Numbered from the stretch's first letter, positions 8,150 through 17,699 are shown. The stretch: 32,561 nucleotides of DNA from CAIVSN01 sp036171455 (GCA_036171455.1 JAVHRB010000067.1:1-32561), one strand, 5' to 3'. Numbers and translations: made by a program. Notes: a model not told the origin generated them from the letters alone.

Positions 8150-9079
8150 TTGATTCACAAAGAATTCCAAGATTTCAAAACTGCGTTTCTCCCCTTTGTT
8201 TTTCAAAAAATAGAGGTGGCGAAACTCTTTGAAATTGCACTACTCATCCATGGACATATCCTTATTGAAGATTTCCCCGGTATTGGAAAAACTACCATTG
8301 CAAAAGCTTTTGCTAAACTTGTAGGATATTCCTTTTCTCGCATCCAGTGAACTTCTGATAGCTTGCCGCAGGATATTCTCGGCGGAGAAATTTATGATTT
8401 TGAGCAAAAGTCATTTTTGATCAAAAAGGGCCCAATATTCAATGAACTCGTACTCATCGATGAGATTAACCGGATGCACCCAAAAACCCAGAGCGCCTTT
8501 TTGCAGTGCATGGAGGAACGGAAAATTTCCCTATCGGGTGTGGAATACGAACTCCCCAAACACCATCTCATCATCGCAACACAAAATCCTATCGAATACC
8601 ATGGAACATTCCCTCTACCAGAAGCCCAGCGTGACCGGTTTTCCTGTTTTGTGAAAGTGGGATACCCAGTAGACTCGGTACAGCGAGAAATGCTGCAAAA
8701 TGGAGGAAAATGCGATTTGGAAGACACAATTGAAAATCTCCCGTCATGTATCAAGAAAAGTACTCTCACCGAAGTACAACTCCTGACAAAACAAGTTTTC
8801 ATCAAAGATTCTATTTTGGATCAGTTGATCAAATTCGCGGATTGGTCCAGAAATGAGGAAAATTTTTATTTTGGAATTTCCTCGCGATGACTCGATATTT
8901 TCGTTCGAGCCATGAAAGCGAATGCTTATTTGGCCGACCGGGATTACGTCATTCCGGAAGACGGTATCGATCTCGTAATCCCCTTTCTCTACCATCGGAT
9001 TTCCCCGAAAAAAGAATTCTGAACCCCAGCGATGATTCAGACGGTACTCCGGGAAAAATATGCCGAATTTCTCGGATAA
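8150..9079 (+). CDS. MoxR-family AAA+ ATPase
   Basis: 309 residues. MoxR ATPases act as chaperone-like factors, usually encoded with DUF58 and transglutaminase membrane proteins, as here. Walker A is 'PGIGKTT' (about residue 42), Walker B 'LVLIDEINR' (about 100), then 'ATQNPIEYHGTFPLPEAQRD', the typical MoxR sensor region with its Arg. TGA at 8348-8350 is the glycine of 'RIQGTSDSLPQDI', matching 'QGTPDLLPSD' in the family; TGA at 8888 and 9020 also encode Gly. A TAA at 8144 closes the frame upstream, so the TTG at 8150 is the first possible start, 37 residues before the P-loop glycines, as expected. The DUF58/TgpA gene starts 68 nt downstream. Confidence 0.9.
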
Positions 9080-9147
9080 CCTACTTAATTAGGGATATAT
9101 CGAGAATTCCTTGCATACGTCCAATATACTCACTGAACCCTGGAAAA

Positions 9148-11814
9148 ATGACGAAGCTTCCCGTCCGACTCAAAAATTTCCTGTCCTATACGGGGGTACT
9201 TTCCCGAGTTGGATTTGTATTGGTAGGTATTGGGATATTTCTCGCGCTGGTATCATATGCAAAGGGAATACAAATTCTCATATTTGTCCCGGCACTCGTG
9301 CTCGCACTTTTTTGTTATTCCTATTGGGAAATCATCCAAATAAAAAAACGCATCCGGGTTTTCTGAATTCATGAAAAAGATACCTATAGCATAATAATCC
9401 GAGGAGAATGAATTCGGGATTTTTGCTTCCGGGTTGGTATTTCAAATGAGAAATGAATCGTGATGCTCATACCAGAAAACCGGGGAATGCGGTTTGCCAT
9501 CCCAGCGGAAAAATCCGGAGGTATCGTCGTTTTTTTTACCGGCTCGTTCGATATCCTCCGGTATGTGACTCCCCTCATTGGGATCGAACATCGAAACGAT
9601 GATGGCGATACGGCGATACAGGCGGAAGATGCCGACGAAAACTTTTTCATTTTCGTGAAACCCTTCGAAACGGGAGATCGGACGAACCGAATGGATAGCA
9701 TCAAATCATCGATCAAAAATTTCCCCTTCGTTAAAACCATCGAGCAGTACGTATCTGGAGACCAACGAAAAAAATCCAATCCAGAGGAAAGGATTATATC
9801 GATAGAATCGACCCTTCCTTTGGAACGAAAAAATGATCTGAAACGGGCAGATGCCATCCATATTTTGTTTATTCTCCTGAATTTCACGGTCATTTTCGTC
9901 CACTGGAACAACGTTTGGATGAGCGGATTTCTCCTTGCTACTATCGGTATCGTAGCACTACTCAAAAAATCAGTGAAAATACCGGAAAACCGGATTGTAT
10001 GGTATCGGAATTCCAGCTTGATATTCCTATTTCTCACGATGTTAGTTTTTACAAAAATCGAGGGGAATATGGGATTGCCCGGCAGTATTTTTCTCACACA
10101 GATTCTGATAATAAAAAAACTCTTCCCGGATAACCGAGAAGACGGATTCCTCTATATTTTCCTCTCGCTTTTTGTTTTTGTGGCGGTGGCAATTACTTCT
10201 ACCGCCCTCTGGTTTATTTTATTTTTCCTCGTATACCTCATTCTCGCGATATTGCTCTTGTCGACGGTTTCCGGATACGGTTTCAACGAACCCATCAATT
10301 CCTCCGTCGGAACTCGGGTTCGAACGTTCTCCTATTTCCGTTCGCTCATCGCGATTTTGGTCATGATGGTAGGATGATTTTTTATCATTCCCCATGGAGA
10401 AGCCATCGAACGGAATTCCACTTTTACCTCCCAGAAACCTACCGAGACCCGTTCTGGATTTGGAAATGAAATCAATCTACAGAACGTTGCCAATATCAAA
10501 AAAGATTTGAGCAAGAAAATCGTCGTCGGGAATTTGACCGAAAATCAGGCGGAATTCTTTAAAACCTACTATTGGAGAGGTGATCGGTATACCGAGTTCC
10601 ACGGGAAAAAATGGGAAAAACCCGGATTTATCGCCCAGAAAAACATCGTAATTTCTCCAACCGGCATTGCAAATATCCATGGGGGAAAATGGAACCGAGA
10701 AAATCAAAACTACGACGCTGGATCCGGAATGACATTGACGGAATCTGAAATTCTGGATACGTACCGAGTAACCTACTACACCACCGGAACTAAAAACCTG
10801 TTTTTTCCTAAAACTCCTGAAAATTTTAACTTTATTGACCGGTCCATTCATACGAACCTCTATGTGACGCAAAATGATAATTCCCTCTATAGCATCTCGC
10901 CCTCACCGAATGAGCCAATAATATTGGATATTTCAATCAAGCGTTCAAAAAATACCAATCAGCTCATCGATGCCCATTCAACATTCGTACCGTTCCAAAT
11001 ACGAATCGATTCGGAAACAGAAGCGTTGTTTCAAACATTCTGGGATTCCATCGATCCGAAACTTCGAAATAGTCCTTCGTGACTCGCATGATATATCAAA
11101 TATCGTGCGGGCTTCTCCTATTCCATTATCGATCCGGCACCCAGTCTGGAATCCTTTCTCTATGGCACCAAACAGGGACACTGCGAGTACTTTGCCACGG
11201 TCTTGACTCTTACGCTGCAACATTTCGGATACCAGGCTACCATCGTGAATGGATTCTATGGTGGGGAATGGAATAGACTTGCCCAAGCTTTGGTCATCCA
11301 ATGACAGCATGCCCATGCCTGGACAGAAGTCTATGATAAAAAGAAAAACAAGTGGATTGTTTTGGACGCTACTCCGAACCAGGTATCTCCTCCCATTGCT
11401 TTTAGTTTGAAGAATTTACAACAATCATTCATGGAAACCTACGATTATCTGGATATCAACTGGTATACCTACGTAGCGAATTTCAGTAGAACCGCTCAAA
11501 AAGAACTCTTTCTCAAAATTTTGCCGTACGTCCCAATGGTATTTTCGATAGCCTTTTTGATACTCGCGAGACGTCTCCTATGGAATGGATACAGAAAAAT
11601 CTGAGAATTTCTCTCGGAGGATTACGAAACGAAACTCATACGGTTCCTCGGCGGTACGAAAAAATCAAAATTTGTTCTCCGTACCTATCAAAACCTACAG
11701 CCAGAACTCGTAAAAAACACAAGGAAAACTATCTATAGTCAACAGCGTATATCCCGATTGGAATACAAAAAACTGATTACGGAATGGAAAGCTACTTTTG
11801 CAAAAAACGAATAG
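9148..11814 (+). CDS. TgpA-like membrane transglutaminase with an N-terminal DUF58-like region
   Basis: 888 residues, encoded by one frame with TGA read as Gly at 9364, 9409, 9445, 10375, 11080, 11089, 11302 and 11602. Residues 1-75 hold two hydrophobic segments, then a beta-rich stretch. About residues 160-225 ('KPFETGDRTNRMDSIKSSI') weakly recall a degenerate DUF58. From 'DAIHILFILLNFTVIF' several membrane segments follow, as in TgpA. The papain-like transglutaminase core has 'GHCEYFATVL' (Cys679), 'HAHAWTEVY' (His723) and 'WIVLDATP' (Asp740). A last membrane helix and a basic cytoplasmic tail follow. Known MoxR operons encode DUF58 and TgpA separately. I find no TAA/TAG or suitable start between the two parts. 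Activity outside the membrane, and what it crosslinks or cleaves, are unknown. Confidence 0.8.
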
Positions 11815-11850
11815 GGAGTATATTCCCCGTATATCGTTCAATGTTTTCCT

Positions 11851-13344
11851 ATGAAAAAGTACGTTTTGGAAGTCGCAGTGTTTCTCTGCGGCGGGGTCGT
11901 CATGGTGTTCGAACTGGTTGGTTCCCGGATCATCGGCCCATATTTGGGTACTTCCATTTTTGTTTGGACCAGCCTCATTGGGATTATCCTCGGAGGGCTC
12001 AGTCTCGGATATTCGTTCGGCGGAAAATTGGCCGACAGAAGGCCAGAACAGGAACTCCTATCTCAAATCATATTTTTCGCATCACTGACGATTCTTTTCG
12101 TATTTTTTATGAAGGAACCGATTCTGACAGTATTGGTCAGTTTCTCAACGAATCTCCGCTTCAATTCGGTGCTTGCGGCTACGATACTGTTTCTGCCATC
12201 CAGCATGCTTCTGGGAATGGTTTCGCCATTCGCCGCAAAACTCCGAATGGCGAATCTGAAAAAATCCGGATCCACCATTGGCAACCTGTACGCGCTTTCG
12301 ACTTTGGGAAGTATATTTGGAACGTTCCTTTCTGGATTTTATCTCATTCCGAAATTCGGAACGAACCAGCTCCTTTTCCTGCTTTCCATTCTGCTCGCGG
12401 GGATTTCGATACTCCTCTGGGCTTTCTCGAAAGGAAATACCGTTACCAAAAAAGGCATCGGAATCATTATTGGAACATTTGCTATCTGTATCGCTTTTAT
12501 ACCGTTGGTTCGATGAGACAAGCCGGGACTGCTCGCCGATACGGATACCGCCTACAATCGAGTATGGATATACGAATGAATTCAAAAAACCAGCGGAAAA
12601 CTGGTCCGCATGTTCAGTATTAATAACGAGAATAGCTCTGCCATGTATCTCGATGACGACGAGCTGGTACACCCGTATACCAAGTTTTACCATCTCGCAA
12701 AATATTTCAATCCTGGATTCAAAAAAACCATAATGTTCGGTGGTGCTGGATATTCCTTCCCGAAAGATTTTTTAAAAAAATATCCAGATTCGACCATAGA
12801 AGTCGTAGAAATCGACCCCGGAATTACCGAACTCGCCCGAAAATATTTCCACCTCCAAGAGAGTCCGAAACTCACCATACAACATGAGGATGGTCGAGTG
12901 TTCCTCAATCGGGCAAAAAAAGGGTACGACGTGGTATTCGGCGACGCTTTCAGTTCGCAATATTCTATCCCCTACCAGCTTACCACGACTGAAGCGGTCC
13001 AACGCACGTACGATATCCTCAATGACAACGGGATTGTTATACTCAACGTTATTTCGTCAATCGAGGGAGAAAAATGACAATTCCTACGTGCCGAATACGC
13101 GACGTATTCCAGTATCTTTCCACAAACCTACATTTTTCCGGTTACCGAGAAAAATTGAGGAGAGAAGGTACAAAATGTCATGATCGTTGCCATAAAATCC
13201 GAAAAAAAACCGGATTTCAAAAGCGAAAATCCAGAAATTTCGGAAATGTTGTGACACCTTTGGACCAAAGCGGTTCCTCTCGATATTCCGATATTGACGG
13301 ATGACTACGTTCCGGTGGATCATCTGATTCAGAAGTCGCTGTAG
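11851..13344 (+). CDS. membrane protein with C-terminal spermidine-synthase-like domain
   Basis: 497 residues. The first about 220 contain roughly six to seven hydrophobic helices, starting 'YVLEVAVFLCGGVVMVFELV', the usual opening of bacterial 'spermidine synthase/fused MFS' membrane proteins. The C-terminal half has a SpeE-type fold: 'TIMFGGAGYSFPKDF' (SAM/dcSAM loop), 'IEVVEIDPGITELAR', 'YDVVFGDAFSS' with the Asp-containing motif, and the terminal 'TDDYVPVDHLI'. TGA at 12514, 12577, 13075, 13156 and 13252 are glycines. It begins 36 nt after the transglutaminase gene and probably belongs to the moxR operon. Real aminopropyl-transfer activity is not established for such fused proteins. An 8-bp hairpin (13330-13353) encloses its TAG stop. 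Confidence 0.82.
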
Positions 13345-13458
13345 AGACTTCTGAAAAATGCGAACTTCTCGTTCATTTTTCCGCTCTTCGTTCACCGTAC
13401 CCCAGTACGGTTCACTCCAGTGCTCGAAATAAACTTCGAATTTCATCATTTTCCTGGA
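13344..13458 (-). repeat. interspersed nested-palindrome element, copy 4 (inverted)
   Basis: The central hairpin ACCGTAC (13394-13400) pairs with GTACGGT (13405-13411). On the minus strand the ATG is at 13446 and the GAAGTT strand starts 78 nt on, at 13368. The outer arms are imperfectly complementary. It begins at the stop codon of the spermidine-synthase-like gene, and its other end is about 30 nt from the stop of the convergent minus-strand gene. Confidence 0.85.
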
Positions 13459-13486
13459 GTTTCCGTATCATCCGCGGTTCGTCTCT

Positions 13487-14359
13487 CTATTTCTGTTCCT
13501 TCTTTACCCAGGTCCGCGCGTTCATAGCTCGCCCTGAACCATCTCAAAATACGAATGAGGAATCGTTTTCGCGATGAAAATAGGCAAAACTCGACTTGGA
13601 TCCAGACCACACGGTCGCGCTCACTCATACATAGGTATATTTGTTTGCATCCTCTTCATAGTACCCAGCATAGGGCATATTGAGCAATTTTGCCTTCTCA
13701 TCGGTAGTTCCGGGTATGGCACTCAGAATCTTTATCCATTCGTTTCCTCACTTGGAATTTTCATCTGGAAGCATTCCCCAAATCTGCCGAACGAACGAAG
13801 ATTGGAACGCTTCCAGATTTCCGAACAACTGGCCGTTTGGTTTTTTCGCATCCGTCCAGAACTGAGGATTTTTTTCATTCGCGTCCTTTGAATTAGATTC
13901 TCCGTAATTTTCCTTGAAAAACGCAAGTTGCGCATCCGTAAGAAAGACGTTTGCCAAATAGAGCCGTTTGCCCCGAAGCTCTTTCGGCAGTTCAAAAGAA
14001 TCCTCAAAATCGAGCGTAGCCATGGTTTTTCATGGCATGACCGGGTGCGGAGCGGAACCGATGGAGAGGAGCTTGAGTTTTGCCAAGGCATCATAATTCG
14101 CTTTGCCCCGCATATCTTCCAAAATCCGTTTGAATTGTTCCACCGTAGGGTTTCGGTAATGATCCGCATCCGTATTCAACCACTCCGGACTATCCGGAGA
14201 AACCACTGCCTGGGCAGTTTTTGCCGCCTGAGCTCGTCCAAGAATTGTGGTTGTAGCGTTCGCACTCAAATCCATAATGACTTTCGATGTTTTCTTCGGG
14301 CTGAGATTCCCGGTAAATCATCCATCCATCTCTTCAGATAAAGGATATATTTTGTACAT
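13487..14359 (-). CDS. hypothetical protein with possible FISUMP-like C-terminal domain
   Basis: 290 residues, assembled across several in-frame TGA codons read as Gly (for example at 14030-14032, 'VMPGKTMATLD'). It starts 'MYKIYPLSEEMDGGFTGNLS'. There is no clear signal peptide. The middle is charged and helical. The C-terminal about 85 residues ('NEWIKILSAIPGTTDEKAKL', 'MPYAGYYEED', 'VWSGSKSSFAYFHREN', 'SGRAMNARTWVKKEQK') resemble the 'Fibrobacter succinogenes major paralogous' (FISUMP) domain common in surface proteins. That similarity is from memory and moderate. The stop is TAG. It is convergent with the spermidine-synthase-like gene, with repeat copy 4 between them. Confidence 0.65.
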
Positions 14360-14378
14360 AAGAAAAAGTTATAGGTTC

Positions 14379-14407
14379 ATATTGCCAAAATATGGCTTTC
14401 TTGTCAA
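14379..14407 (-). promoter_or_regulatory. candidate promoter for the minus-strand hypothetical gene
   Basis: On the minus strand a consensus TTGACA (14407-14402) is followed after 17 bp by CAATAT (14384-14379). A TATAAC (14373-14368), eight bases before the ATG, is an alternative -10 for a nearly leaderless transcript. Confidence 0.4.
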
Positions 14408-14409
14408 AT

Positions 14410-14444
14410 AATCGGGTGCCTTCCAATAGGAATATCACCCGATT
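14410..14444 (-). terminator. hairpin between the isomerase-like gene fragment and the hypothetical gene
   Basis: AATCGGGTG pairs with CACCCGATT (9 bp), with an inner TTCC-TATT-GGAA stem, giving one long imperfect hairpin. The downstream T-run is poor (ATTTG on the minus strand). It lies just after the TAG that closes the fragment ORF. Confidence 0.45.
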
Positions 14445-14450
14445 CCGACC

Positions 14451-14642
14451 CTATTCGAATTCGATTCCTATTTTTCCCAGAAAATCGGAATATCGATCGA
14501 AATGCAAACTTCGCTTCAAAAAATCTTCGGCGGTCGTTGCCAAACGGATGATTTCTGCAAAATTTTCACTGTATTTGAGCGCTACATTATTCCGATATTG
14601 TTCCGCATATGGAGTAATGCTCGGGAGAGTATCAAATATTAT
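14451..14642 (-). pseudogene. start-less ORF fragment, probable C-terminal extension of the isomerase-like gene in another frame
   Basis: About 62 codons read as convincing protein: 'FDTLPSITPYAEQYRNNVAL', 'FAEIIRLATTAEDFLKR', 'YSDFLGKIGIEFE', then TAG. The frame opens after a TAA at 14645-14643 and has no ATG, GTG or TTG near its beginning, only ATA ATA. It is offset by -1 from the preceding isomerase-like gene, whose stop (14641-14639) it overlaps. A single-base change would fuse the two. It could be a frameshifted tail, a decayed gene, or translated from a non-standard start. Confidence 0.45.
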
Positions 14643-15388
14643 TTATAATACTTTTCCAGGAATTTTTTGGAATCGTTCATCCGTTTGAGTACCGTTTCAT
14701 CATTACCAACCCCGAGAGCTTTCGGGTCAACCTTAAGCGTAAAATTACGCTTGTAACCACCTTCTTTGAGTCGGATAAGCAGCGTTTCGAGTGGCATTTC
14801 CCCTTTTCCCGGAAGCAATTCGTCTTTGGAATTGGTCTTGTCGGAAAGGAGTACGTTGACAATGGAACTGCCGAGCACCGTGAACGTCTTGATAAGATCG
14901 ACTCCGCTCGTGGAATCGACATTGGAAATATGGAGCGCTGTTTCACCAGTAAGTTTTTTGATGCTCGTGAGCGTTGCATCCTTGTACTCCGGTATGAAAA
15001 ACAGGAACGTTTTAGGCTCTACGTTGATGACCGCGAAATGAATCGAAGGATGTTTGGCTTTGCAATTCGGAAGCACGTCATTGAACCAGCTGCCATCCTT
15101 GTCGAGACGGTACGGAGGATACACGTTAATGAGCGGGACCTTGAGTTTGACGGCGATATCCACGATTTCTTGGAGGGTATCCGCATCCATTTTGCGCTCG
15201 AACGCGGTAATTGATCCAATAGTCACCCCGGTGATTTCCGAAAGGTGCTGGAGGTAGTTCGCGTCCATTGTATCGAACTCGGATGCCGACAAAACAACAT
15301 CGACTCCGTCGTATTCCGATTGGGCTACGAGCTCGAATATCTTGTGCAGGCCGTAGCCACGAAAACTTGAGGTAGAAACGAGAAGCAT
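14639..15388 (-). CDS. sugar phosphate isomerase/epimerase-like TIM-barrel protein
   Basis: 249 residues. 'MLLVSTSSFRGYGLHKIFEL', 'SEYDGVDVVLS', 'VTIGSITAFERK', 'KVPLINVYPPYR' and a late 'NFTLKVDPKALG' follow the strand order of the AP-endonuclease-2/xylose-isomerase-like TIM barrel. Canonical metal ligands (Glu/His/Asp/His) are not clearly present: 'INVEPKTF' and 'HISNVDS' are the nearest equivalents, so activity is doubtful. The ATG start at 15388 is clear. There is no in-frame TGA. It precedes an ORF fragment in the -1 frame that may be its displaced tail. Repeat copy 5 separates it from serS. Confidence 0.65.
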   Translation of the reverse strand: MLLVSTSSFRGYGLHKIFELVAQSEYDGVDVVLSASEFDTMDANYLQHLSEITGVTIGSITAFERKMDADTLQEIVDIAVKLKVPLINVYPPYRLDKDGSWFNDVLPNCKAKHPSIHFAVINVEPKTFLFFIPEYKDATLTSIKKLTGETALHISNVDSTSGVDLIKTFTVLGSSIVNVLLSDKTNSKDELLPGKGEMPLETLLIRLKEGGYKRNFTLKVDPKALGVGNDETVLKRMNDSKKFLEKYYK

Positions 15389-15455
15389 CTCTTTTTGATA
15401 AATGTATAACCGCAGTATATCTCAAGCATACCCTTCGGGCAAATATTTTACCAGG

Positions 15456-15577
15456 AAAATACCGTTAAAACGTGAACTCCTGGTTAATTTGTCCGCTCCT
15501 CGTTCAACGTACTTGCCAGTACGTCTCACTACGGTGCTCGAAATTAACTTCGGATTTCATCGTTTTGACGGTATTTT
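15456..15577 (-). repeat. interspersed nested-palindrome element, copy 5 (inverted)
   Basis: The outer stem AAAATACCGTTAAAACG pairs with CGTTTTGACGGTATTTT over 17 positions with one G-T pair. The middle stem GTTAATTT (15483-15490) pairs with AAATTAAC (15541-15548). The central hairpin is ACGTACT (15507-15513) with AGTACGT (15518-15524). It ends 5 nt from the serS stop codon. Confidence 0.92.
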
Positions 15578-15581
15578 GCGC

Positions 15582-16844
15582 TTATAGGACTTCTCGTCCA
15601 CCCATAAACGGTTGTAACACCTTTGGAATTCTCACCGTCATATCCTCGTTCTGATAGTTTTCCATGATGGCAATCAGACATCGGGAAAAAGCAATAATCG
15701 TCCCATTGAGCGTATGAACGAAATCGCTGGAACCGTCCGGTTTCCGGTATTTGATTTCGAGCCGTCGGGACTGGAAGGTACCGATGTTTGAACAGCTCGT
15801 GACTTCCCGGTACTGATTCTGTGCTGGCATCCAGGCCTCGAGATCGTATTTTTTCATGGCGGGATTGCCCAGATCTCCGGAACAAATGTTGAGTTTTTGG
15901 TACGGAATTCCGAGAGATTGCCAAATAGATTCTTCAACAGCAACCATCTCATTGTGGAGTTTTTGGGAATCTTCGGGCTTGCAGAAACAGACCATTTCGA
16001 TCTTGTCGAACTGATGTCCGCGGAGGATTCCTTTCATATCCTTTCCGTAAGTTCCGGCTTCCCGGCGGAAACATGGCGAATATCCGACGTACTTAATCGG
16101 TGGATCGACATTGACAGTCTCCTTGGCGTGATAGCTCGTGAGGGAAACTTCAGAAGTCCCAATCAGGTACAAGTTGTCTTCTCCAGGATTAACGGAATAG
16201 ATCTGCGCTCGGTCGGCCGGGAAAAATCCGGTTCCGTACATCGCGGGTTCCCGTACTAAAAATGGAGGAATTACCGGCAGGAAACCCTTGGTCACCATAA
16301 CCTGCATCACGTACTGGAGAATCGCGAACTGGAGCAATACCAAATCCCCTTTGAGGTACCAGAACCGGGCTCCGGAAACTTCCGCTCCCTTTTCGATATC
16401 AATCCAACCGCGGGCCTCCCCGATATCGTAGTGGGTTTTGGGAACGAAGTCGAATTTTGTCGGTTCTCCGAATTTTGATTCGACGGTATTACCGGATTCA
16501 TCAGCCCCAATCGCAGCAGTGGGGTCAAGAAAATTCGGAATACTGTAAAGCATTGCCTGATAGGTCTCCTCGGTGAAAGCAAGATTGTTTTCAATCGCCA
16601 GGATTTGATCTCCGACGGATTTCATTTCGGTGATTTTCAGCTGCTTCTGAGCTGGATCCGCGATAGTGGGAATTTCTTTGGAAACCCGATTGCGAAGGGC
16701 TTGGAGTTCTTCCATTTTTTGCCGTTCCGTGAGCCGCATGGTGTCGAGCGCCAAAAAGGCATCGAGGTCGACCCGGAGGTTGCGCTTGGCGATGGAATCC
16801 CGAACGAGTTCCGGATTGGAGCGGAGAAGTTTGATATCGATCAT
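15582..16844 (-). CDS. serS: seryl-tRNA synthetase
   Basis: Charges tRNA-Ser. The 420-residue product has the normal length, with the N-terminal coiled-coil arm ('MIDIKLLRSNPELVRDSIAK' onward), then a class II core with 'YLIGTSEVSLTSYHA', 'GYSPCFRREAGTYGKD' (motif 2), and 'ELFDKIEMVCFC'-like spacing, seen here as 'GHQFDKIEMVCFCKPED'. Motif 3 is 'NGTIIAFSRCLIAIMENYQN', followed by 'IPKVLQPFMGG'. Usual class II sequences have Arg followed by a small residue in motif 3 where this has 'FSRCL', which is normal for SerRS. There is no in-frame TGA. It is flanked by repeat copies 5 (3' side) and 6 (5' side). Its leader carries a -10 TATAAT. Confidence 0.96.
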   Translation of the reverse strand: MIDIKLLRSNPELVRDSIAKRNLRVDLDAFLALDTMRLTERQKMEELQALRNRVSKEIPTIADPAQKQLKITEMKSVGDQILAIENNLAFTEETYQAMLYSIPNFLDPTAAIGADESGNTVESKFGEPTKFDFVPKTHYDIGEARGWIDIEKGAEVSGARFWYLKGDLVLLQFAILQYVMQVMVTKGFLPVIPPFLVREPAMYGTGFFPADRAQIYSVNPGEDNLYLIGTSEVSLTSYHAKETVNVDPPIKYVGYSPCFRREAGTYGKDMKGILRGHQFDKIEMVCFCKPEDSQKLHNEMVAVEESIWQSLGIPYQKLNICSGDLGNPAMKKYDLEAWMPAQNQYREVTSCSNIGTFQSRRLEIKYRKPDGSSDFVHTLNGTIIAFSRCLIAIMENYQNEDMTVRIPKVLQPFMGGREVL

Positions 16845-16903
16845 GGTGGGTAAAATAGGAGAATTCCTCCTTACAGAAGGAGCTTGTGTGGAAACAAGGC
16901 GGA

Positions 16904-16930
16904 ATTATAAAGGAAAATTGGAATTCTCAA
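16904..16930 (-). promoter_or_regulatory. candidate serS promoter
   Basis: On the minus strand TTGAGA (16930-16925), a 15-bp spacer, and a perfect TATAAT (16909-16904). The predicted leader of about 50 nt contains a 6-bp hairpin (CTCCTT/AAGGAG, 16867-16882). The spacer is shorter than ideal. Confidence 0.45.
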
Positions 16931-16961
16931 ATTGGAATTACGGAATTATCGGGGAATTTCC

Positions 16962-17082
16962 GGAAACCCCGGAAAAACGATGAAATTCGAGCGAAAACTG
17001 CGTACTGAAGCGAGGCGTACGATAGTACGTTGAGTGAGGAACGTAAAGTTTGAACTCGAAGTTCGCGTTTTAACGAGTTTCC
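16962..17082 (+). repeat. interspersed nested-palindrome element, copy 6
   Basis: The ATG is at 16980 and the GAAGTTCGCG strand at 17058, again 78 nt. The outer arms GGAAAC (16962-16967) and GTTTCC (17077-17082) pair. The middle stem uses TTCGAG/CTCGAA, unlike other copies. The central hairpin is CGTAC (17016-17020) with GTACG (17025-17029). The right outer arm is the last codons and stop of the O-methyltransferase gene. Confidence 0.85.
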
Positions 17083-17699
17083 AAAACCATGACGCCATCG
17101 TCCGGATCCGTCATAACGATGAAATATGGGATATGGTTCGTTTCGAGATACTCATAGAAATCCTTCATTTTCCCCGCGTATTTTACCACGTCGTCCACGA
17201 TGATACTTCATCCGGATTTGAGAAGTTTACGAGCAAGTAGAAAATGTTCCAGCGTAGCAGATTTGAGAGCATCAATGAAAATCATTTCGAACCGCATATC
17301 CGCTGTAGACCGCAGGAACTCAGTCGCATCAGAACGGACGAGAGTGACTCGATCACGGTAGGTATGGAGATTGCGTTTTGCATTCAAAAAGTCATCTCGG
17401 TCGATTTCTATCGTGAGCAAGTGGCCAGATACCGAATGCGAAATCGCCTCGAGGAGGTAGATGCTGGAATACCTGTTCGCCGTACCGAGCTCCAGTACGT
17501 GAGAATAGCCATGATCCCGCAGGAAATGGAATAGGAAGCTCCCGGTACGGTCGGAAACGTTGGGGGTACCGGTTTTTATGCGTTCGTTACGGAGTTCTGC
17601 GAGCAATGCCGTAGTTGAATCGGAGAACGCCGGGGGTGTTCGATCGAGGATGCGGTCGAGGGTAGGGTTTCGGTGGGAAGAGTTCGGAAGGGAGGACAT
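17070..17699 (-). CDS. predicted O-methyltransferase (YrrM / caffeoyl-CoA OMT-like)
   Basis: 209 residues. SAM motif I is 'HVLELGTANRYSSIYLLEAI', followed by 'LLTIEIDRDDFLNAKRNL', 'RVTLVRSDATEFLR', the metal/substrate strand 'FEMIFIDALKS', and 'GGSIIVDDVVKYAGK'. This order is typical of the cation-dependent O-methyltransferase group. The frame passes a TGA read as Gly in 'LLKSGGSIIVDD'; without it the protein loses its last 45 residues. The TAA stop (17072-17070) lies inside the outer arm of repeat copy 6. It starts 33 nt after the large membrane protein on the same strand, so the two may be co-transcribed. The substrate is unknown. Confidence 0.78.

Noticed and set aside
13330..13353. The CAGAAGTC/GACTTCTG hairpin as an intrinsic terminator
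   Set aside because: It is followed by A-rich rather than T-rich sequence on the plus strand and has no T-run on the minus strand; it merges with repeat copy 4.
14392..14688. A 98-codon plus-strand ORF
   Set aside because: It lies opposite the isomerase tail and its -1-frame fragment, which read as convincing protein on the minus strand.
16861..16882. AAGGAGG on the minus strand upstream of serS as a Shine-Dalgarno sequence
   Set aside because: It is about 25-30 nt from the ATG and sits in a hairpin; other genes here lack SD motifs.
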